From: an uncultured Prevotella sp.
Lineage (GTDB): Bacteria > Bacteroidota > Bacteroidia > Bacteroidales > Bacteroidaceae
Direction: 5' to 3'
Length of the DNA stretch: 64,000 nucleotides
Assembly: GCA_905234265.1 (NCBI GenBank)
Contig: CAJOHJ010000005.1
Location: 62,001-126,000, forward strand
The position numbers and the translations under genes were made by a program. Below, one piece after another: positions 52,783 through 59,553 of the stretch (its first letter is position 1; every line of letters starts with the position of its first letter). Under the pieces are notes generated by a model. It saw only the letters and a program-made list of their open reading frames with translations. It was not told where the DNA came from and did not search any database.

Positions 52783-53469
52783 CTACAAAATTTCCGAGAG
52801 TTCCTTCATTCCCTCTGAGGCACCTTTCAGTATCTGCTTCACGTTTGCCCCTGCGCTTACAGGCTTCGGGTCTATCAGATAGACGGGAACGCCTGGCCGC
52901 ACGTAGTGTATCAGTCCGGCAGCGGGATAGACGTTCAGCGACGTGCCTATAATAATAAATATGTCAGCTTTCTGGCATTCTTCGGCAGCGATGGTGATGT
53001 TTGGCACAGCCTCGCCGAAGAAAACGATGAACGGGCGCAGCAGCGAGCCGTCACCGCAGCGCGTACCTGGCTCAACCTCGCAGTTGTCAGCCGTCAGCAG
53101 CTGCTGGTAGCGTGGATCGTCGGGGTCTTTCGACGAGCATACCTTCATCAGTTCGCCATGCAGGTGGATGACGTGTGTAGAGCCGGCAACCTCATGCAGG
53201 TTGTCGACATTCTGAGTAACGACGCAGACGTCGTATCTGTCTTCCAGCGCGGCCACCAGCCTGTGGCCCTCGTTGGGCTGCACGCCCTGGCACTTCTTGC
53301 GGAGCATGTTGTAGAAATTCGTCACCAGTGTTGGGTCAGCTTCCCATCCCTCGTGGGTGGCAACCTGCTGTACGGGATACTCTTCCCACAATCCGTCAGC
53401 GTCGCGGAAAGTCTTCAGTCCGCTTTCGGCAGACATGCCTGCGCCTGTCAAGACTACAATCTTTTTCAT
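52783..53469 (-). CDS. cobB: Sir2-family NAD-dependent protein deacylase
   Basis: 228 residues from MKKIVVLTGAGMSAESGL. GAGMSAESG and FRDADGLW bind NAD, TQNVDNLHE and HLHGEL supply the catalytic His, and the end GTSLNVYPAAGL and VPVYLID are typical. The Zn ribbon is degenerate: only one C-x-n-C pair is visible, so the structural zinc may be missing. It removes acyl groups from lysines. Confidence 0.93.
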   Translation of the reverse strand: MKKIVVLTGAGMSAESGLKTFRDADGLWEEYPVQQVATHEGWEADPTLVTNFYNMLRKKCQGVQPNEGHRLVAALEDRYDVCVVTQNVDNLHEVAGSTHVIHLHGELMKVCSSKDPDDPRYQQLLTADNCEVEPGTRCGDGSLLRPFIVFFGEAVPNITIAAEECQKADIFIIIGTSLNVYPAAGLIHYVRPGVPVYLIDPKPVSAGANVKQILKGASEGMKELSEIL

Positions 53470-53671
53470 TATGTTTTCTGTTTTTTGTGTGAATAATTCT
53501 GTTTTAAATTGGGAAATTCCTGCATTTCTCAGCACGTGTAAAGTTAGTGAAAAGGCACCAATTTCACAAGCTTTTCATCTTTTTTTCGTCCTGTGCATGC
53601 AAAAATAAGTTAATAATTTTTTTTTTTTGTTTTTTTTTGACACTTCTTGGGGCGAATAGCTAAAATATAAG

Positions 53672-53679
53672 TAATTTTG
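53672..53679 (+). promoter_or_regulatory. Promoter -7 element of the 53.8-57.5 kb cluster
   Basis: TAATTTTG, preceded by T homopolymers at 53618-53640. The ATG of the first gene is at 53862, so the leader is about 175 bases. Confidence 0.55.
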
Positions 53680-53861
53680 TTCATGTCAAGTTGATAAAGT
53701 TGGAATCCGCGGACGGGCATTCCATTTGTAAGGACGGCCGATGGAAAAGGACGTTTTCTTAGCAAGAAAAAACTCCCACGTCTTTTTATTTCCAGAGCAT
53801 ATAATTATTAACGCCGAATTCGGGAGCCATAGGCAAAAAACTACTTAAACCTATTACAATT
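53680..53861 (+). other. Long 5' leader with hairpin of the SPFH cluster
   Basis: Gene-free. It holds the inverted repeat ttttctt-agc-aagaaaa (53753-53769), enclosed by gacg ... cgtc and followed by a short T-run, possibly an attenuator. No known riboswitch recognised. Confidence 0.45.
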
Positions 53862-54548
53862 ATGGGACTTCTAATTATTATTATTGCCATTGTGGCACTC
53901 TACGTTTGGTGGAAGAAAACTCATTACAATGACTCACCCTGGGTAAAGAACCGCATTAAAGGACGTTCTGACGATCAGAAAGCCGTGATTCGCTATTTCT
54001 GCAATGATTCTGCATGTCTCAGCAAAAAGCCAATCAGCGACAGTGAGTATGAAGACATCGTAAGGGCCTTCCTCAATTCTAATGATTTCAAGAAGAAAGC
54101 CCTTAACAAAATAGGTCTTGACGAAGACCAGGTCAAGGAAATAGAGCCTGTACACTTCGAAGGCTACCTGTTTGACGAGGATGCTCTTGCAAAGGCCGGC
54201 GAAGACGGTCTGTGGCGTTCTTCAAAGTATCAGGTCAGCTGGCTCTTCTTCAGCGACTCTCAGGTATATGTATATCAGTATACCTTCTTCCTTGATGAGG
54301 ATGGCCGCAAGGAGCGCACAGAAGAATACTTCTACAAGGATATTACCAACTTCTCGACAGTCAGCGACACCGAAGAGGTTGCCCAGTACGACCCGAAGCA
54401 GGACAAGACAGTGCTTGTCAATGTCAACTCAAACCGCTTCGCCATCACCGTCCCCGGCGACCGTTTCTACTGCTCAATGGAACAGAACGACTACACGGAG
54501 GCTTCTGTCCAGGGCATGAAGGCCAAGCTGCGTGAGAAGAAGAGCTAA
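53862..54548 (+). CDS. Unknown membrane-anchored protein, first gene of the SPFH cluster
   Basis: 228 residues: one N-terminal membrane helix (MGLLIIIIAIVALYVWW), then a helical region and a beta-rich C-terminal half that alternates short strands (YQVSWLFFSDSQVYVYQYTFFL ... FAITVPG). The latter resembles a PH-like/bPH domain in layout, as an impression only. The C terminus is charged and cytoplasmic-looking. I do not recognise a family. It begins a run of five co-directional genes with an SPFH protein, suggesting a membrane-quality or stress function. Confidence 0.7.
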   Translation: MGLLIIIIAIVALYVWWKKTHYNDSPWVKNRIKGRSDDQKAVIRYFCNDSACLSKKPISDSEYEDIVRAFLNSNDFKKKALNKIGLDEDQVKEIEPVHFEGYLFDEDALAKAGEDGLWRSSKYQVSWLFFSDSQVYVYQYTFFLDEDGRKERTEEYFYKDITNFSTVSDTEEVAQYDPKQDKTVLVNVNSNRFAITVPGDRFYCSMEQNDYTEASVQGMKAKLREKKS

Positions 54549-54583
54549 GAGCGAGGCTCCTGCAGTGTAAACATGCAAAAAGA

Positions 54584-54997
54584 ATGGACTTGCAGACAGA
54601 TGCAGACGACGTTCGCAGCTATTGCAGACATCATGAACTAAGCCGCCCGGCCGTTGGCTGGTTGTCAGTAATTGTGGCAGTTGCCGCTTTCGAGCTGACG
54701 GTGGTGGTTTGTTTCCGGTTGTCGTCTCTGCCCGCAAGTTCATTCTTTCTTTTTGCCGATGCTGCCCACTTGCTGGCCGTCGTGGCTTTCGGAGGCAGCA
54801 TTCTGCGATTTCTGGTAACGGTCTACCAGCGTTATGCGCCAGAGTCGCTGCGCAGACAGTGTACTTGCAAGCCAACATGTTCAGAGTATGCACTGCTGGC
54901 TCTGCAGAAATACTGGTGGCCAAAGGCTCTGGTGCTGATAGTAAGGCGCGTTGCGCACACCTGCCAGCAGCCGGGCTACAAGACCGACTATCCTTAA
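54584..54997 (+). CDS. yidD: YidD-like membrane protein insertion factor with N-terminal helices
   Basis: 137 residues. The second half is YidD: YQRYAPESLRRQCTCKPTCSEYALLALQKYWWPKAL with the RRxC ... PTCSEYA pattern and a C-terminal Cys (HTCQQPGYKTDYP). Two hydrophobic segments (about 22-45 and 50-72) precede it, unlike standard YidD (about 75 residues). YidD normally supports YidC at the inner membrane; here it sits in the SPFH cluster instead of the rpmH-rnpA-yidC locus. Confidence 0.85.
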   Translation: MDLQTDADDVRSYCRHHELSRPAVGWLSVIVAVAAFELTVVVCFRLSSLPASSFFLFADAAHLLAVVAFGGSILRFLVTVYQRYAPESLRRQCTCKPTCSEYALLALQKYWWPKALVLIVRRVAHTCQQPGYKTDYP

Positions 54998-55027
54998 CAA
55001 TTAACAACCTATTAACTTACAACGACT

Positions 55028-56242
55028 ATGGGATTTTTCAGCAAACTACGCTCCGACGGAGAAACATTCGACGGTCAGGGCGGTGAACGCCGTGGCTTGG
55101 TTGACGTAATACAGTACAACGGTGAGCCAGACGAACTGGTGTGGAAGTTTCCGTACAACAATCTCTCTACCGGCGCACAGCTGATAGTGAACAAAAGCCA
55201 GGAGGCCATTTTCGTGAAGGGCGGCGCCGTGTGCGACGTCTTTGGCGAGGGAACGCACACTATTTCCGCCAACAATCTCCCACTGTTGGAGAAAATCATC
55301 AACCTGCCCTTTGGCGGCCGCACGCCGTTCACCGCTGAAGTGTGGTATGTGAACAAAGTAATACGCCGTGGGCTTAAGTTCGGCACACCAGCGCCCATCC
55401 GCGTGCAGGACCCACGCTATTCAGGCGTCGACATTCCGGTGAGGGCTCATGGCGACTACAGTGTGAGGGTGAAGGACAGCCAGATGCTGCTCAACGAGTT
55501 TGTCGGCACCCAGCACCTGCTGACTACCGGCGAGTTTGTCAAGCAGTTTGCTACGGTTGTCGTGCAGGAGCTGAACAAGAATCTCAAGCGCTTTGCACGC
55601 GAGAAGAACATTTCTACGCTCGACTTCCCGGAATATGCCCCCGACATTGCCGACTTCATCGCCGACACGCTGAAGAGCAAGTTCGAAGTCTACGGCGTCG
55701 AGCTGATAGACTTCCAGTTTGCCCATGTAGGTCCCAACGAGGACGATCCCGTTGTCAAGGGTCTGCTTGACAACCGCCTTGAGTCGCTCAAGGAGGCCGA
55801 GCGCCGTAAGATACAGGGCTTCAACTACCAGCAGGAGCGCCAGTTCGACATTCTGGAGACCGCCGCAGCCAACGAGGGCAGTGCCGGCAACCTGATGGGT
55901 GCAGGAATAGGTCTTGGCATGGGCGTGGGCATGGGTGGAGCCTTCGGCCAGCAGATGCAGCAGATGACCAGTGCCTTTGGCGCGGCACCCACTGTTCCGA
56001 CGCCGCCGCCGGTGATGTCGTCGCCTTACTACGTATACATCAACGGAGGCCAGCAAGGCCCGTTCGACAACAATACCCTGCAGTCGCTGGCCGCCAGCCG
56101 CGTGCTGACGCCCGACACTCTTGTCTGGAAGCAGGGCATGGCACAGTGGGGCAAGGCCATCGACCAGCCCGACCTGCAGCCGCTGTTTGCCGCCGCCACT
56201 CCTCCGCCACCGCCAGTGCCGCCAGTGCCTCCGGTGCAGTAG
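55028..56242 (+). CDS. SPFH (YdjI-like) protein with C-terminal GYF_2 domain
   Basis: 404 residues. SPFH/band-7 core at about 30-270 (QLIVNKSQEAIFVKGG, FGGRTPFTAEVWYVNK, VRAHGDYSVRVKD, ERRKIQGFNYQQERQFDIL), matching YdjI-type 'virion core protein' homologues. A Gly/Met-rich low-complexity part follows, then a GYF_2 module (YYVYINGGQQGPFDNNTL ... VWKQGMAQWGKA) and a Pro-rich tail. GYF_2 domains bind proline-rich peptides, so it may recruit partners to membrane microdomains. B. subtilis ydjI lies in the PspA operon, suggesting a membrane-stress role here. Confidence 0.85.
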   Translation: MGFFSKLRSDGETFDGQGGERRGLVDVIQYNGEPDELVWKFPYNNLSTGAQLIVNKSQEAIFVKGGAVCDVFGEGTHTISANNLPLLEKIINLPFGGRTPFTAEVWYVNKVIRRGLKFGTPAPIRVQDPRYSGVDIPVRAHGDYSVRVKDSQMLLNEFVGTQHLLTTGEFVKQFATVVVQELNKNLKRFAREKNISTLDFPEYAPDIADFIADTLKSKFEVYGVELIDFQFAHVGPNEDDPVVKGLLDNRLESLKEAERRKIQGFNYQQERQFDILETAAANEGSAGNLMGAGIGLGMGVGMGGAFGQQMQQMTSAFGAAPTVPTPPPVMSSPYYVYINGGQQGPFDNNTLQSLAASRVLTPDTLVWKQGMAQWGKAIDQPDLQPLFAAATPPPPPVPPVPPVQ

Positions 56243-56292
56243 CCATGGCGATGAGCAGACAACAAGCATTCAGTAAAGAAAAACAATAAGAC

Positions 56293-56901
56293 ATGAAAAT
56301 CGTCAACAAATACATTCTTGCATCGTGTGTCTTCTGCTATTTTGGCGGCCTTTACATTGCCGCCAGCAAGATGGGCATCATGCGGCTCGTCAGCCGCTAT
56401 GGGCTTAGCCGCAGCTTCAGTGAGTGGCCCGAGGACTTTCCTTCGCTAAATCTTATCATCGTCTGCCTGGCGGTCTACACCGTCCTTTTCATCATTGTTG
56501 CCTGGTGGCTCATGAAGTTCACCATCAGGCACGGCGAGGAAATGGACCAGCTGCAGCAGAAGGCCTCCACGCTTCACAATTACAGCGAGCAGGTGTCGAT
56601 GATAGTCTCACGCTACGGGCGCATCTGCCGCGACAAGAACGTCGACAGCAAGCAGTCGTCGCAGCGCATGCAGCTTCTGCAGCGCCATGTGGCCTCGCTG
56701 CCGGCTTCAGTGCTTGCCAATGGCGACGCTGCCAGTGTGCTGAGCCGCACAGTCAGCCACATCGGCGATGCCGTGTCGGCTATGGAAAATGCCACGGAGT
56801 CTGCCGTCGGCGATGCACACCAGAAGCTGCTGCTGCAGGTAGAGGATGCCATAGACACCGTACAAAGGCTGAAGACCGGTGCCATTTCCATAAAGAACTG
56901 A
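56293..56901 (+). CDS. Unknown two-helix membrane protein with coiled-coil tail
   Basis: 202 residues: membrane helices at about 8-27 and 57-75, then a helical, Gln/Ser-rich cytoplasmic part (DQLQQKASTLHNYSEQ ... AHQKLLLQVEDAIDTVQRLK). No family recognised. It lies between the SPFH and zinc-ribbon genes with short spacers, so it likely acts with them. Confidence 0.75.
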   Translation: MKIVNKYILASCVFCYFGGLYIAASKMGIMRLVSRYGLSRSFSEWPEDFPSLNLIIVCLAVYTVLFIIVAWWLMKFTIRHGEEMDQLQQKASTLHNYSEQVSMIVSRYGRICRDKNVDSKQSSQRMQLLQRHVASLPASVLANGDAASVLSRTVSHIGDAVSAMENATESAVGDAHQKLLLQVEDAIDTVQRLKTGAISIKN

Positions 56902-56940
56902 CAGCAACAAGAGAACATCAAATAGACAAAACAATCGCTT

Positions 56941-57528
56941 ATGGAAGTTATTTCATTAAAATGCCCAAACTGTGGTGCCAGCGTGACCACAAAGACCAAG
57001 GAGTGTGAATTCTGCTTTCAGGAAATCCTGGTGCGCTCGTTCAAGAGCCTGATGTCGATGCCCACTCCGCAGATTAACAAATACAGAACCACTTACCAGT
57101 CGGCAGCATCGGAACATCCTGAAAATCCGCAGCTGAACACGTCGATAGGCCTCTGCTTCCTGAAGCTGAGCAAGTACGACCAGGCTCTGGAATATTTCGA
57201 GAAGGCCCAGCCGGAAAGCTTCGACGACGCCACTCCTTATTTCTATGCCGCCGTTGCCCAGCTGAAGGGCCGCAAGCCGTTCCTGCTGAACCGCACGGAG
57301 ATAGACAAGATTTTGGAGAACCTCAATGCAGCCATGGAGATTGCTCCCAGCCCCGAGCAGATGTATTTCATTTCCTACATCAAGCGCGACTACTTCAAGC
57401 GTAAGTTCCTGAAGACCTCGCCGACGTGGGAGGAGTGCATGCAGGAGGCCGTCGACAACGGCTTGTCGCCTGCCGACGTCGAGGAGTTCCACGCAATGGT
57501 TGGAACCCCTGTTGACATAGAGCTGTAA
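56941..57528 (+). CDS. Zinc-ribbon protein with TPR-like helices
   Basis: 195 residues: N-terminal zinc ribbon CPNCGAS ... CEFC, then helical repeats of TPR type (NTSIGLCFLKLSKYDQALEYFEKA; PYFYAAVAQLKG). No enzyme motif. Zinc-ribbon proteins accompany SPFH proteins in other stress operons, e.g. ydjG-ydjI. It ends the cluster; a GAGATAA block follows. Confidence 0.8.
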   Translation: MEVISLKCPNCGASVTTKTKECEFCFQEILVRSFKSLMSMPTPQINKYRTTYQSAASEHPENPQLNTSIGLCFLKLSKYDQALEYFEKAQPESFDDATPYFYAAVAQLKGRKPFLLNRTEIDKILENLNAAMEIAPSPEQMYFISYIKRDYFKRKFLKTSPTWEECMQEAVDNGLSPADVEEFHAMVGTPVDIEL

Positions 57529-57545
57529 TGGCAAGCAGACAGATT

Positions 57546-57644
57546 CTCTCCGTGAGATACGAAATTATCTTACGGAGATATTTTTTTATCTCACAGAGAT
57601 AATTTCGTAACTCGCAGAGATAATTTCGTAACTCGCAGAGATAA
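57546..57644. repeat. GAGATAA-family intergenic repeat, copy F
   Basis: Opposed units tacgaaattatcttacggagata and tttttttatctcacagagataatttcgtaactcgcagagataat. Closes the SPFH cluster. Confidence 0.9.
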
Positions 57645-57693
57645 ATTTTGCATCTTTTAATGCAGGCAGTCTGCTGTTCTCGGAAATTTTGAC

Positions 57694-57701
57694 TATTTTT
57701 G
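57694..57701 (+). promoter_or_regulatory. Promoter -7 element of tadA
   Basis: TATTTTTG, about 24 bases before ATG 57725; this excludes the longer frame starting at 57689. Confidence 0.65.
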
Positions 57702-57724
57702 CAAACAATAATTCCATTCACACG

Positions 57725-58177
57725 ATGACTCCCGGGGAACAGCAGACGAAAGACGAACAGTACATGCGCAAGGCACTGCAAGAGGGAGAGCAGGCTGCGG
57801 CCGAAGGGGAAATTCCCATCGGTGCGGTGATTGTCAGCCAGGACCGCATCATTGCCCGCGCCCACAATCTCACTGAGACGCTGGGCGACGTCACTGCCCA
57901 TGCCGAGATGCAGGCCATCACCGCTGCCGCCAGCGAACTGGGCGGCAAGTATCTCACCGACTGCACGCTCTACGTCACCGTGGAACCCTGCGTGATGTGT
58001 GCCGGTGCGCTGGGGTGGAGCCAGCTGTCGCGCGTGGTCTACGGTTGCCGCGACGAGAAGCGGGGCTTCGCCGTCTATGCCCCCAAGGCCCTGCACCCGC
58101 GCTGCTCGGTGACCGCAGGAGTGCTGGAAGCGGAGTGCCGCCAGCTGATGCTGGAATTCTTCAGGCAGAAGCGTTAG
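57725..58177 (+). CDS. tadA: tRNA-specific adenosine deaminase
   Basis: 150 residues from MTPGEQQTKDEQYM. Zinc site HAEMQAITAAA and PCVMCAGAL, plus the QEGEQAAAEGEIPIGAVIV start typical of TadA. It makes inosine at the wobble base of tRNA-Arg(ACG). The C-terminal half (RRVVYGCRDEKRGF-type) is normal. Confidence 0.94.
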   Translation: MTPGEQQTKDEQYMRKALQEGEQAAAEGEIPIGAVIVSQDRIIARAHNLTETLGDVTAHAEMQAITAAASELGGKYLTDCTLYVTVEPCVMCAGALGWSQLSRVVYGCRDEKRGFAVYAPKALHPRCSVTAGVLEAECRQLMLEFFRQKR

Positions 58178-58236
58178 TCGGCATGCGCGACAGTCAGTAG
58201 AACATATCGTGAAATCATGAAAACAAACAATAGAAA

Positions 58237-59061
58237 ATGAAAAGACAAGTATTATTGACCTTTATGCTACTCTCTACTATCGCCTTGCAGGCTGCCTCCA
58301 TGAAACCCTTCGAACTTCCGCTCTGGCCCAACGGACCTAAGACTGCAGGCAGCGATGCCGCCGACGTGGCAACAGTCACCGTCTATCTGCCCGACGCAAA
58401 GACGGCCACCGGGCGCGCCGTCGTCTGCTGCCCCGGCGGAGCCTACAGTCACCTGGCCGTGCAGCACGAAGGCACCGACTGGGCTACGTTCTTCAACCAG
58501 CAGGGCATAGCGCTCATTGTGCTGAAATACCGCATGCCACACGGCGTCTGGACCATTCCTGCCGAGGATGCCGAAGAGGCCGTCAGGCTGGTGCGCCGCA
58601 ATGCCGCCGACTGGCACATCAATGCCAGCGACATCGGCATCATGGGCTTCTCGGCAGGAGGCCATCTGGCGTCTACCATTGCCACCCATTCCACCGGCAC
58701 GGCAGCCGTCAGCTTCCAGATATTGTTCTACCCCGTAATCAGCATGGAGCAGGGCGTCACCCATCAGGGTTCACGCGACAATCTGCTGGGGAAAAGCCCC
58801 AAGCGCAAGCTCATCAACGAGTATTGCAACGAGCAGCACGTCACGGCCAGCACTCCGCGGGCCTTCATGGCACTTGCCGACGACGACCGTTCAGTGCCGG
58901 CACTGAACAGCGTGGAATACTACGAGGCTCTCTGCCGCAACAGGGTGCCTGCCTCGATGCACATCTATCCTTCTGGCGGTCACGGCTTCGGACTGCGGCA
59001 GTCGTTCCCCTACCATTTGGAGATGCTGCTGGAACTCCGTGCCTGGCTGAAAAGCTTCTGA
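58237..59061 (+). CDS. Exported alpha/beta-hydrolase esterase
   Basis: 274 residues with signal peptide (LLTFMLLSTIALQAA). Oxyanion motif VCCPGGAYSHLA, nucleophile GFSAGGHLAS, Asp in ADDDRSVP and His in SGGHGFG. Matches the acetyl-xylan-esterase-like/BD-FAE group. It may deacetylate plant polysaccharides, in line with the pectinases in the window, but no glycosidase is adjacent. Confidence 0.9.
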   Translation: MKRQVLLTFMLLSTIALQAASMKPFELPLWPNGPKTAGSDAADVATVTVYLPDAKTATGRAVVCCPGGAYSHLAVQHEGTDWATFFNQQGIALIVLKYRMPHGVWTIPAEDAEEAVRLVRRNAADWHINASDIGIMGFSAGGHLASTIATHSTGTAAVSFQILFYPVISMEQGVTHQGSRDNLLGKSPKRKLINEYCNEQHVTASTPRAFMALADDDRSVPALNSVEYYEALCRNRVPASMHIYPSGGHGFGLRQSFPYHLEMLLELRAWLKSF

Positions 59062-59111
59062 CGGCGCAGCCTGGGACAACTTGATGCATTTTCTGCCGCA
59101 CGGCGAAGGCA

Positions 59112-59441
59112 TAAAAAAAGGGTGCCGCTACTCATCAACGAGCGGCGGCACCACAAAGCCTATGTTTAACTAAAAATCCTTTTTCTTGAAGTAATCCAGC
59201 CGTTAGAAATCTCTTGGCTGGAGGTCTGCCTGCAAGAGGCAGCATATCTGTTTTTTATACTAACGTTTCGTTTTAAAAAGAAAGTTATGACCGCTTCACA
59301 GCGACCACTGTTATCCTAACACATTTAAAACTTTCTTAATTACCAATAACTAAAAACCTAAAACTATAAATATTACTACTAACCTAAAACAATCTATAAC
59401 CGAATGTTTTCGCTTCTCTAAGCGAGAACTTTTGTTTTTTG
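59112..59441 (-). ncRNA. Candidate structured non-coding RNA, about 330 nt
   Basis: No ORF exists on this strand. A TACCTTTG promoter at 59448-59455 starts transcription about 59441, and a terminator (ggtgccgc ... gcggcaccc, then a T-run, plus-strand 59114-59153) ends it. Between them are at least four hairpins: gttctcgctt/aagcgaaaac near the 5' end, aagaaagtt/aactttctt (9 base pairs), ctgcct/aggcag and ccagcc/ggctgg. No tmRNA, RNase P or SRP RNA hallmark is seen. It could be a Bacteroidales-specific RNA such as the 6S-like Bacteroidales-1 class; unproven. Confidence 0.6.
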
Positions 59442-59447
59442 ACAATG

Positions 59448-59455
59448 CAAAGGTA
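59448..59455 (-). promoter_or_regulatory. Promoter -7 element of the candidate ncRNA
   Basis: TACCTTTG on the minus strand. Confidence 0.7.
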
Positions 59456-59511
59456 AGGCGATTTTTCAATCCCCGCAATGTTTTTTGCAGAAATGACTGA
59501 AAAATCGCCTT
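59455..59511. other. 14-base inverted repeat upstream of the ncRNA promoter
   Basis: aaggcgatttttca (59455-59468) and tgaaaaatcgcctt (59498-59511), perfect, with a 29-base loop. It overlaps the -33 region of the ncRNA promoter and lies after the methyltransferase gene's stop, so it may be a terminator-like stem for that gene or an operator. Confidence 0.6.
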
Positions 59512-59553
59512 ATTCTTGACGTAAATCAAATATCTGTGTGCGAAAACAAACCG

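Noticed and set aside
53618..53640. Poly-T tract as a terminator for the sirtuin or cluster
   Set aside because: No stem precedes it and it is upstream of the sirtuin start; it is more likely part of the promoter region.
59158..59260. Plus-strand RNA gene or terminator at the ctgcct hairpin
   Set aside because: The hairpin has a T-run on the plus strand, but no plus-strand promoter precedes it; the minus-strand promoter and terminator explain the region better.
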